The notes beneath the pieces were generated by a model. It ran no database searches. It was given only the letters and a program-made list of their open reading frames with translations, and was not told the DNA's origin. From contig NZ_BMVR01000007.1 in the NCBI RefSeq assembly GCF_014650815.1, positions 440,976 through 504,975 of the forward strand: a DNA stretch of 64,000 nt, written 5' to 3'. This stretch comes from Streptomyces flavofungini (lineage in GTDB: Bacteria > Actinomycetota > Actinomycetes > Streptomycetales > Streptomycetaceae). Of this stretch, positions 33,075 through 40,844 are shown piece by piece. The position numbers and the translations under genes are program-made. The first letter of the stretch is position 1. The number at the start of each line of letters is the position of its first letter.

Positions 33075-33250
33075 GAGTACCTCTCGGCAGGGGGGGTGGG
33101 GGACGGGGCACCGGGCCGTCACCGTGCGTGGGCCGGGGCAGGGGCGGAACGTGGGTGCTCTCGCGCCTGGCGGCTCGGGTGTCGGCGGTGGCCGGGTGCG
33201 GTCTAGGTGCGGACGACGTTAGCCACGCCTTGCCTGGGCGGCATAGCATC

Positions 33251-33265
33251 TTGCGTATGACGCAA
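33251..33265. promoter_or_regulatory. Operator TTGCGT-ATG-ACGCAA overlapping the XRE start codon
   Basis: A perfect inverted repeat with the ATG start of the XRE-cupin gene as its centre. TAGCAT at 33244-33249 is a likely -10 element seven bases before the ATG, implying a leaderless and autoregulated gene. Confidence 0.75.
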
Positions 33266-33814
33266 AATGATGACGGGCTGGACAGCCTGGTACGCAAACG
33301 CATCCGCGCTCTGCGGGTGGCGCAGGGATGGTCCCTGGAGGAGCTGGCCACCCGTGCCAGGCTCAGTCAGTCGACACTCAGCCGAATCGAGAACGGTCAG
33401 CGTCGCTTGGCCCTGGACAGCCTCGTCACGCTCGCCCGTGCCCTGGACACCTCTCTGGACCAGCTCGTGGAGACCGCCTCCGACGACGTGATCATCAGCC
33501 CGATGATCGACAACACGCACAGCCTGATGCGCTGGCCCGTCAGGTCCGACCCCGGAATGACCGTCGTACGTCAGCGCATCACCGACCCGCCCCCGCACAA
33601 CCCCGCACGCATGCGCGCCCACCCGGGCCGCGAATGGCTGGTGGTCTTGTCCGGCACCGCGACCCTCCTGTTGGGCGAGCGTCGCCTGCGCGTCGAGACC
33701 AACCAGGCGGCGGAGTTCCCCACGATGCTGCCGCACGCCATCGGCGCTGAGGGCGGCCCTTGCGAGATCTTGGGGATCTTCGACCGCGACGCCCGCCGCG
33801 GCCACCCGGCGTAG
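33257..33814 (+). CDS. XRE-family regulator with C-terminal cupin domain
   Basis: This 185-residue protein has an N-terminal Cro/CI-type HTH (SLEELATRARLSQSTLSRIE, residues about 25-45) and a small cupin sensor (HPGREWLVVLSGTATLLLGE). This architecture is common in regulators of efflux or amino-acid genes. No Shine-Dalgarno is present. The start codon lies inside a palindrome, with a -10 element close by. It is divergent from the DHA2 exporter, its probable target. Confidence 0.9.
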   Translation: MTQNDDGLDSLVRKRIRALRVAQGWSLEELATRARLSQSTLSRIENGQRRLALDSLVTLARALDTSLDQLVETASDDVIISPMIDNTHSLMRWPVRSDPGMTVVRQRITDPPPHNPARMRAHPGREWLVVLSGTATLLLGERRLRVETNQAAEFPTMLPHAIGAEGGPCEILGIFDRDARRGHPA

Positions 33815-34000
33815 CGGAACGACGTCAGAGCCAAGCCGCCGCGCGGAGTGAATCTGTGCCAGGTACCGCAGGGCCGTCGGGGCTTGATCCACGCCCCGTA
33901 ACACTGCCCGGATGACTGCGGTGATCATGGCGAAGGCGTCGGCCCCGCCGGAATCCCCACCGGCGCGGGACCGCGGCCGCGTCGTCGCGAGGGGGACCGC

Positions 34001-34381
34001 TCAGGGGCGCGACATCCGCGTCCACGCCAAGGCCTTACGGGCGGCGAGAAAGCCCGCGATCTTGAACGCCAGTTCGTGGGAGCCGAACCTGTCGGCGCGG
34101 GCGCGCCGCAGCACCACGCGAGTGGCGGTCACGACTCCGTGCTCGGGCAAACCGAGTTGCTCCTCGATCCCCGCCGCGACAGCCGCGAAGAAACGGGGCA
34201 GGTCCTCGGCAGGTTCGTACTCCACCGTCAGCCCTTGGGCTACCTCGAAGGCGAAGCCCTCGGCCGCGGGCTCGAAATCCACTGCTATCTCCGCGAAGTG
34301 CGGCGCGCAGTTCTGCTTCTGATGCAGCACGCGCACACCGCGGATCGGATACGGCGGAAACCGGGGCGTCGCTGACGTCAT
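34001..34381 (-). CDS. Stand-alone EF-G domain IV-like protein
   Basis: This 126-residue protein has the order of EF-G domain IV without any GTPase: the VRVLHQKQNCAPHFAEIAVD strand, EPAAEGFAFEV, then AVAAGIEEQLGLPEHGVVTA, and SHELAFKIAGFLAARKAL matching the AF(K)xA helix of domain IV. TAGCGT lies six bases before the ATG, so the transcript may be leaderless. In EF-G this domain reaches the ribosomal A site. A free copy could bind ribosomes or mimic tRNA, but function is unknown. It is convergent with the XRE gene and divergent from the CHAT gene. Confidence 0.65.
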   Translation of the reverse strand: MTSATPRFPPYPIRGVRVLHQKQNCAPHFAEIAVDFEPAAEGFAFEVAQGLTVEYEPAEDLPRFFAAVAAGIEEQLGLPEHGVVTATRVVLRRARADRFGSHELAFKIAGFLAARKALAWTRMSRP

Positions 34382-34587
34382 GCTGGAACGCTACTGGCGT
34401 TCGGCGCCCCAGGGATCCCCCCTTGCCCGACAGGATCGGCGGCATGACGTCACGGCTCCGTACCCGGCTTGGCCACCGGGGGCATGGCAGTTCAACTGCC
34501 CCCGCAGGGTGCATGATTGCGACCCTTGGTGGCGGGGCGGCGGCCCTGACGTACGGAGACGAGGCAGACGGCACGACGGGGGATCCG

Positions 34588-37500
34588 ATGGCCGACAAGG
34601 GCGGGCGGGGAGACGACGACAGGCGGGCGGAGCTGCGGGAGCGCGCTGACGACGCCGTTCTCGAGGTCCGACGACTGCTGGACGACCCCGACGGTGCGGG
34701 GTCGGCCGTGGAGGAATTGGTGCGGACGGGAGAGCGACTGTTCGCAGTCGAGGCCGAGTTGAAGGCGAACGACGAGAGTTTCTCCCACGTCTTCGTGCAC
34801 CTGGGCCTGCTGCTCGGCGCGTACTGTCTGGTCAAGCGTGAGACCGCGGCGTCCGAAGCCGAGGTGCGGGCGGAGGCGCTACGGCGGCTGCGGTGGGCGA
34901 ACCGCAAGGGGTCGCTCACCGATCAGCTCGCGGTCGAGGCCCGCATGATGCTGGTCTTCCTGCTCGTGCCCTGGGCCCTGCCCCGTACCGACGGCACCCG
35001 CACGGCTCTGCTGGACGCGCTGCTCGCCGTGGCCGACGAACGGGTACTGACGGAGGCGTTGCGCCGGGACCTCACCGAGGCCGGAGAGGTGGTCGACCGC
35101 ATCGCCGAGGCACCGGTCAGCCAGAAGTTCCGCCGACGGACCGCGGACATCAAACGGGACATCGAGCAGATGCTCGCCCCTGGGTCCGCTTCCTCCGGCT
35201 CGGATCCGGACGGGTCCGGCTCCTCCACCGTCCCCGTAGCCGGTGCGGAGGCCGCGCTGTTCGACGCCGTCCGCGGTCTGGTGGTTCTGGCGGGCTCGTG
35301 CAGCACCCGGCAGTTCACGCGCGTACTTCTCAGCCTGGTCACCACGTTGTCGTCCGGGCGTGACAGCGACTTGGCGGAGGTTCTGGGTCTGGTCCCGGAA
35401 GCCGCACCCCTGCTGCGCCAGGCGGCCCTCGGCAGGGAATCGGGCGCCGACGGCGTGCGCCGGGCCGCCGACCTGGCGCTGAAGGCCCGCCGCGCGTTGC
35501 CGGCCGAGGCGCCCGAGCGGGCCCGGGTCGCGAGGCTGCACGCCTACCTACTGGTCGCGTTGGAGATCCTGACGCCAGGACCGGTCGACTTCAACACCGT
35601 GGAGCGACCCACGCCGGAACCGGACGGCGACAGCCGCGACCGCTTCGAGGACTGGCCGATCGGCCTCACCGTGGACCCCGGGGTGATCCCTCATCCCGAC
35701 GGCCCGCTACGTGATTTCGTCGCCCATCTCGGCATTCGCGAGCGCCACATGGTGGCCACCTTCGACCTTCGGCTGGCGCAGCGGACCGGTGATCCGGGCT
35801 ATCTGGAGGACGCCGCCATCCTGCTCAGGGAGGCCGTCGACGCGAGCTCCACCGGCTCCTGGTGGGCCCTGACCCTGCGGGCGGAACTGGGCGAGGTACT
35901 GGAGCACGCCGCCACGGCCGGCGGCAATCTGTACGACGCCGAAGTCTCCCTGGCCACGCTGCGTGATCTGCGCGCCGCCCTGGAACGCGACGGCTCGGTG
36001 CCCGCCGACGCCCCGTTCGCCCTCGAACTCGCGCTCTCCGCCGCCGACCGCGAGTTGGACCACGCGCGGCGCAGCGAAGAGCACGAGGCACTACCACGCC
36101 TGCGCGAGGAGCTCCGTGGCCGGTACGCGGCCCTGCCGCCGGACAGCAGTTGGCGCGGGAAGCTGGCGGAGCGGCTGAGCCGGCTCGGCAAACTCGGCGC
36201 GCAGGCGAACCAGGCCACCGGACGACGGGTGCCCGCAGCGGCCGGGAGACCCGAGCACATCAGTGAGCCAGAAGGCATCGGCCTTGAGGGCTCCGAGCCG
36301 GATGTGCCAGACGTGCCGGATTTACCTGACGTATCGAACCGCCCGATCGCCGAGATGCGCCGCGATCTTGACGATCCGGAGTCGTATCGCGAGCACGAGT
36401 ACGACCGGCGCGCCGCGCTCGGCCTGCGGCTGCTCCTCGCCGTGCTGGGCGGCGAGGAACCCCCGGCACTGCTGGACGAAGCCATCACCGAGCTGACCCG
36501 AGCCCGCGCGCTGCTCGTCCAGGGGCGTGGCAGAGCACACCGCGTGGACGTCCTGGCGAAGCTGGCCGAGGCCCACATCGTGCGCGCCGCGCAGGGCGGC
36601 CCGCACGCCGACGCCGACAGAACGGCGTTCGTGGAGTTCACCCGCGAGGCGCTGGGCGAACTGGCCGCCGACGTCCTGCTCCAGATCGGCGCCGACCACG
36701 GGTTGTCCGCGGCCCTCAGCGGCGCCGTACTGGCGCGGCGGCTGGCGTTCGTCGCCTTCCGCACCCGGCGTCCCGCCGACGCGGTGGCCGACCTGGAGAA
36801 GGGGCGGGCCCTGGTGCTTCAGGCCGCTGCCGCGTCCCGAGGCATCCCCGAACTCCTCGACGCCGCCGGCCACACCGAACTGGCCCGGCAGTGGCGCGCC
36901 CAGGTCCCCACAGGCCGGCTCCGGCCCAGGACCGACGGCGCTCCGCCGCCCCGGCCTACCGAGGACGCACCAGCCGCGCCTGCCGGGGAGACATCACCCG
37001 TACCCGACAAGGGCCCACCACCCCTGTCGCCCGACGATCCATCGATCCCCAGCGGCCTGCGGCGCAAGGCACTGACCGCGCTGGGCGTCGGCCCCGGCGC
37101 TCAAGAAGGGCCGAGTGTCCGGCAGTTGGTGGGCGCGACGGATGTGACCGAGCTGGCCGCCGGCCTCGCCGCCACGGACACCGACGCGTTGGTCTATCTG
37201 GTACCCGGCATGCCCCTGCCCAACGGCCCGCTCCCCGGCTACGCGCTGATCCTGCGCCCGGACGCAGGTCCGACCGCGCTTCCTCTGCCCACGTTGATGG
37301 CCCCGGGCAGCGCGCCCCTGGAGCGATACCTCGACGCGGCGGCGGAACGCTCCCGGGCGCTCACCGACCCGGACGCGGCCCCGTCGCGGCGTGCCACCTG
37401 CGAGAGGCACTGGCAGGACGCGCTGAGCACCCTGTGCGAGTGGGCCTGGCGGTCAGCCATGGAACCGGTGCTCACGGCCGTACGTCCGGCCCTTGCCGCC

Positions 37501-38409
37501 CAGGGGCCACTGGCCCCGCCACCGCGGATCGTGCTGGTGCCCTGCGGTCGGCTCGGCGTCGTACCGTGGCACGCCGCGCGCATCCGCGGCCTCGGCGAGC
37601 ACAGCCACCGGTACGCCTGTCACGAGGCCGTCCTCAGTTACGCCCCGTCCGGCGCCCAGTTCCTGGCCGCGGCCGCACGGCGCCGGATGGCTCCTGCCAC
37701 CGGGCGGCAGGTCCTCGTCGCCGACCCGGAACTGACCCTGCCCTGGGCAGCGGTGGAGACGGCGGCCCTGCGGTCCGTCTGCTACCCCGAGGCGCTCCGC
37801 TACGGTGAGTTCCTCACCACTGACGAGGTACGCGACGCCGAGGGCACACCGGCGGAACTGCTCGCCGTGCTGCCCGGTGGTGCGTCCCCGGCGTCCGTGG
37901 TCCACCTGTCCTGCCACGCCCTTGCCGCGCCGCGCCCCACCGACTCCGCGCTGTGGCTGGCGAGTCCGCCCGGCGCGGGGGAGGGCGCGGGACGGCTCAC
38001 CGTGGCCGCGATCCTCGACGGCGCCGCGGGGCGCCGACCGGACGCGGCGGGCCCACTGGTCGTGCTCAGCGCCTGCGAGACCGACCTGAGCACGCGCCAC
38101 CACGACGAGGCGCTGACCCTCGCCACCGCACTGGTCACGGGCGGTGCCGCCGATGTCGTGGGGTCCCGCTGGGCGGTGCGCGACGGCCCGGCCTCCGTGA
38201 TGATGGCGGTCTTCCACCACCACCTCACCGCGGGCGGACTGGCCCCGCCGGACGCCCTGCGCGCCGCCCAGTTGTGGATGCTCAACCCGCACCGCAAGCC
38301 CCCGTCCACCCTCGACGGCCTCCTCCGCCACGAGGCCACCCGCCCCGACCTCCACCACCTCCAGCACTGGGCGGCCTTCACCCACCAGGGGAATCCGGCG
38401 GCGCGGTGA
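34588..38409 (+). CDS. Large CHAT-domain (caspase-like) putative protease
   Basis: This 1273-residue cytoplasmic protein has a long helical, TPR-like N-terminal part (about residues 30-850), a Pro-rich linker near 780-830 and a C-terminal CHAT protease domain. The catalytic pair is visible: His1110 in VVHLSCHAL and Cys1163 in VVLSACETDL, followed by ALVTGGAADVVGSRWAVRD. CHAT proteases act in defence and cell-death pathways (for example gasdermin or Csx30 cleavage). Here no partner effector gene adjoins. The start at 34588 has GGGGGATC upstream; an in-frame ATG at 34513 is possible. Confidence 0.85.
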   Translation: MADKGGRGDDDRRAELRERADDAVLEVRRLLDDPDGAGSAVEELVRTGERLFAVEAELKANDESFSHVFVHLGLLLGAYCLVKRETAASEAEVRAEALRRLRWANRKGSLTDQLAVEARMMLVFLLVPWALPRTDGTRTALLDALLAVADERVLTEALRRDLTEAGEVVDRIAEAPVSQKFRRRTADIKRDIEQMLAPGSASSGSDPDGSGSSTVPVAGAEAALFDAVRGLVVLAGSCSTRQFTRVLLSLVTTLSSGRDSDLAEVLGLVPEAAPLLRQAALGRESGADGVRRAADLALKARRALPAEAPERARVARLHAYLLVALEILTPGPVDFNTVERPTPEPDGDSRDRFEDWPIGLTVDPGVIPHPDGPLRDFVAHLGIRERHMVATFDLRLAQRTGDPGYLEDAAILLREAVDASSTGSWWALTLRAELGEVLEHAATAGGNLYDAEVSLATLRDLRAALERDGSVPADAPFALELALSAADRELDHARRSEEHEALPRLREELRGRYAALPPDSSWRGKLAERLSRLGKLGAQANQATGRRVPAAAGRPEHISEPEGIGLEGSEPDVPDVPDLPDVSNRPIAEMRRDLDDPESYREHEYDRRAALGLRLLLAVLGGEEPPALLDEAITELTRARALLVQGRGRAHRVDVLAKLAEAHIVRAAQGGPHADADRTAFVEFTREALGELAADVLLQIGADHGLSAALSGAVLARRLAFVAFRTRRPADAVADLEKGRALVLQAAAASRGIPELLDAAGHTELARQWRAQVPTGRLRPRTDGAPPPRPTEDAPAAPAGETSPVPDKGPPPLSPDDPSIPSGLRRKALTALGVGPGAQEGPSVRQLVGATDVTELAAGLAATDTDALVYLVPGMPLPNGPLPGYALILRPDAGPTALPLPTLMAPGSAPLERYLDAAAERSRALTDPDAAPSRRATCERHWQDALSTLCEWAWRSAMEPVLTAVRPALAAQGPLAPPPRIVLVPCGRLGVVPWHAARIRGLGEHSHRYACHEAVLSYAPSGAQFLAAAARRRMAPATGRQVLVADPELTLPWAAVETAALRSVCYPEALRYGEFLTTDEVRDAEGTPAELLAVLPGGASPASVVHLSCHALAAPRPTDSALWLASPPGAGEGAGRLTVAAILDGAAGRRPDAAGPLVVLSACETDLSTRHHDEALTLATALVTGGAADVVGSRWAVRDGPASVMMAVFHHHLTAGGLAPPDALRAAQLWMLNPHRKPPSTLDGLLRHEATRPDLHHLQHWAAFTHQGNPAAR

Positions 38410-38534
38410 GAGGGCGGGGCGGATCCCGCCGCACCGGGCTGGCCCAACGGCAGCAGCCGCAGAACCGTGACCTACTCGGACAGCTTCAGCGGCCCACGGG
38501 GAAGTAGCAGGGCCACCGCGAACGGATGCGAACC

Positions 38535-39194
38535 TCATGGCCGTTCGGGCTTGTGGGCAAGGAAGGTGGCGAAAGCCCTCTCGGTCCCTTCGCGGGGTTC
38601 CTCGACCAGACGGGCGGTGAGGCCGAACCCCACCTGCTTCAGCAGCTCGGCAATCCGATCAGGCGGCAGCAGGTAGGACGCGTAGGACACCGGATGACCG
38701 CCGTATGCCCGGGTGGGACGCAGGTGCTGGTCGGGCCCCACATGGCCGGCCAGCATCAAACAGCCTCCCGGCGCGAGGGTGCGGTGGAACTCGCCGAACA
38801 CCACGGGCAGCAACGCCGGTGGGGTGTGGTGGGTGGAGTAATACGCGAGGATGCCGCCGAGCCGGTCGTCCTCGATCGGGAGCGAGGTCATCGAGCCGAC
38901 ACTGAAACGCAGATCCGGGTGGGCCCCACGGGCCAGCTCGACCATGGCGGGCGACAGGTCTATGCCGAACGCCGGCACTTGCCGCCCGGCAAGGTAGGCC
39001 GTGACTCTTCCGGGCCCGCATCCCAGGTCGGCGACGGGCCCGAGGCCGGCCGTTCGCACGACCTCGGCGAAGACGTTCAGCATCCCTCGCGACAGCGGAT
39101 CCAGCTCCGCCGGCGGCTTCACCTGGTCGAAGTAGTCCGAAGCGACAGTGTCGTACGACTCCTGGACGGCTGCGAGGTGGGAGAGATCAGGCAT
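38535..39194 (-). CDS. Class I SAM-dependent methyltransferase
   Basis: This 219-residue protein has motif I VADLGCGPGRVTAYLAG, motif II FGIDLSPAMVELARG and the post-motif segment FSVGSMTSLPIEDDRLGGIL. It belongs to the UbiE/Methyltransf_25 type. The acceptor is unknown. The ATG at 39194 begins MPDLSHLAAVQESYDTVASD, the usual family N-terminus. The ribosome site is weak (GAG). It is convergent with the CHAT gene. Confidence 0.9.
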   Translation of the reverse strand: MPDLSHLAAVQESYDTVASDYFDQVKPPAELDPLSRGMLNVFAEVVRTAGLGPVADLGCGPGRVTAYLAGRQVPAFGIDLSPAMVELARGAHPDLRFSVGSMTSLPIEDDRLGGILAYYSTHHTPPALLPVVFGEFHRTLAPGGCLMLAGHVGPDQHLRPTRAYGGHPVSYASYLLPPDRIAELLKQVGFGLTARLVEEPREGTERAFATFLAHKPERP

Positions 39195-39627
39195 GCGGGC
39201 GACTCTAGTGAAGGGCCCGCAGCCTGAAGGGCAGGACATGACAAGCCTCCTCCGTGCGGGAATCGACCAGCGTGCTGCACGGATGGACGAGGAGCGTTGT
39301 GCACGGCCGAGCCTCGGCCGCTGTCGACCGGTCCGTCGACGTCGTCCGCGCGGTGTTACGACTACTGCGTCGCCCGTGCGTTGACGTCCAAGAACGTCCT
39401 GGACGCCTGACCGCGCTGCGACGTTCATGAACGTCCTGGACGCCTGGCCGCGCTGCTTGGTCCGCCCGGCGGGCCGAGCGCACCGTCATGGACCGGCTGG
39501 CGCAGGTGGCGCGGGCCAGGCCGCACGCCCGTGACAGAACGCAGACACCGCGGAGCACCACCTGTAACTCGGTGCGGGATACAAATACTCCCGACCGCAC
39601 GCGCCGCGCTACCTCTGGGGGAACACC
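39195..39627. other. Intergenic region with 37-bp repeat, methyltransferase to lipoprotein
   Basis: About 430 bases without a supported gene. It contains the tandem repeat at 39383-39456 and the promoter region of the lipoprotein gene. Confidence 0.45.
39383..39456. repeat. 37-bp tandem repeat, two copies, with palindrome
   Basis: Units at 39383-39419 and 39420-39456 share GAACGTCCTGGACGCCTG. The second begins with a perfect 16-base palindrome, GACGTTCATGAACGTC; the first has the same element with two palindrome-breaking changes. They look like paired protein-binding sites, about 170 bases before the lipoprotein gene. Confidence 0.7.
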
Positions 39628-40299
39628 ATGAAGCACACCCGCGTCACCGCACTCGCCGCCATGGGCCTTGCCGCCACCCTCTCGCTCACCGCCTGTGGCG
39701 ACAACTCCGGCAAGGACTCGTCCTCCAAGGGCTCTTCGTCTTCCTCTTCGGGCTCCTCGTCCTCTTCTTCGTCCTCGGACGGCTCGAAGCCGGAGGGCGG
39801 CTCGGGCTCCGACGGCTCGGAGGCCGGCAACGCGAAGTCCGGTTCTGGCGAGGGCACCGAAGACCGCGCCGGTACCGCGAACGGCGAGACGAAGACCGAC
39901 GGCAAGGTCGCGTTCTGCAAGACGGCGGACCTGGCGATCGACGCTGCGGATGCCGCGCCCGACGAGGCCACCGGCAGGATAGACATCACCATGATCAACC
40001 GGGGCTCGACCACCTGCTCGGCGACGGGCTTCGCGGGCGTCGACATCAAGGACACCGACAACACCTCGAACCCCATCGAGCGCGGCCACGCCCAGCCGCG
40101 CGTCACCACCCTGAAGCCCGGCGACGCCGCTGTCTTCAACCTCTCCTACGACATCGACGGCAGCGGCGACGGCCTCGCGAGCCCGACCAACCTCCAGGTC
40201 ACGCCCCGCCCGAGGTCGCTGCTTGGCGTGACGCTCCGGCCCGGACCCGGATGGTCGTCCCCGGCTACGACCCGGCGCACGACGCCGAACACTGTATGA
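39628..40299 (+). pseudogene. DUF4232 lipoprotein truncated at an inversion breakpoint
   Basis: The gene starts with a lipoprotein signal (LAATLSLTAC, lipidated C23), a Ser-rich linker and a DUF4232 domain (KVAFCKTADLAIDAADAA; NRGSTTCSATGFAGVDIKD). After NLQVTP near base 40207 the sequence changes to unrelated residues until a stop at 40299. Family members continue with PNETxxVxLKWP and end in YPTHTTN. That exact tail is found on the opposite strand at 53057-53165, so the gene was cut by an inversion. Confidence 0.85.
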
Positions 40300-40598
40300 C
40301 GGGCGGCTCGCTCAAGGAGTGGTTTGACGCCCTGGTGCACGTGCGCGAGGTCACGCCGACGCAGTTCCTCTCCTGGCCAGGCGGCCCGCACCCAGGTCCT
40401 CACCGGCTCGTCGGCCGGGTGTTGGGCGGGGACGCCGTGGCGCCAGCCGCCGGTCGCCACCAGGTCCTGCCGCGCCACCCGGCGGGTCCGGGTAGTTCGG
40501 ATTCGAGGCGGCGCTGCAGTTCGCTGAGGGTCTCGCGTGCGAGGCCGAGCCTTTCCGAGTCGAGGCCTTCGGTGGTGCGCAGTGCCAGGTGGGTGTAG
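40205..40598 (+). pseudogene. C-terminal fragment of the erythromycin-esterase-like gene, displaced by inversion
   Basis: In the frame starting CCC-GAG-GTC the sequence reads PEVAAWRDAPARTRMVVPGY then DPAHDAEHCMTGGSLKEWFD and ALVHVREVTPTQFL, the normal end of an erythromycin-esterase-family protein. It has no start of its own. Its missing front half ends at base 53165 on the minus strand with LLDLRAAAP. Joining the two restores the frame exactly. Beyond about 40370 the frame stays open to 40598 without family similarity. Confidence 0.8.
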
Positions 40599-40669
40599 GC
40601 CGCCTGCATCCTGCGCAGTGCGGCGCGGCTGGTCGGGGTGACTTCGAGCAGGCTCGCCGACCTCGCCAT
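40400..40669 (-). CDS. Small hypothetical protein, doubtful
   Basis: This 89-residue frame starts MARSASLLEVTPTSRAALRR and its first 60 residues are helical with high third-position GC (ERLGLARETLSELQRRLESE). The tail looks out of frame, and no ribosome site is visible. The frame is open upstream of the ATG to a stop, so it may be a fragment of a longer gene damaged near the inversion boundary. Confidence 0.3.
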   Translation of the reverse strand: MARSASLLEVTPTSRAALRRMQAAYTHLALRTTEGLDSERLGLARETLSELQRRLESELPGPAGWRGRTWWRPAAGATASPPNTRPTSR

Positions 40670-40844
40670 CTGAACAGCCGTCAGGAGCCGATGTCCGGTG
40701 ACGCTGCTCTGCGGCGTAACCGGGCTTCGCCGCGGCGTTCATAGGACGTTGATCAATAAAGGATCGCTCCTCGCGAGTCTTCACCACGGGCGCGTCCGCG
40801 CCCGGAATCGGCAAGAAGACCGGCAAGAAGAAGGGAGCATCCCT

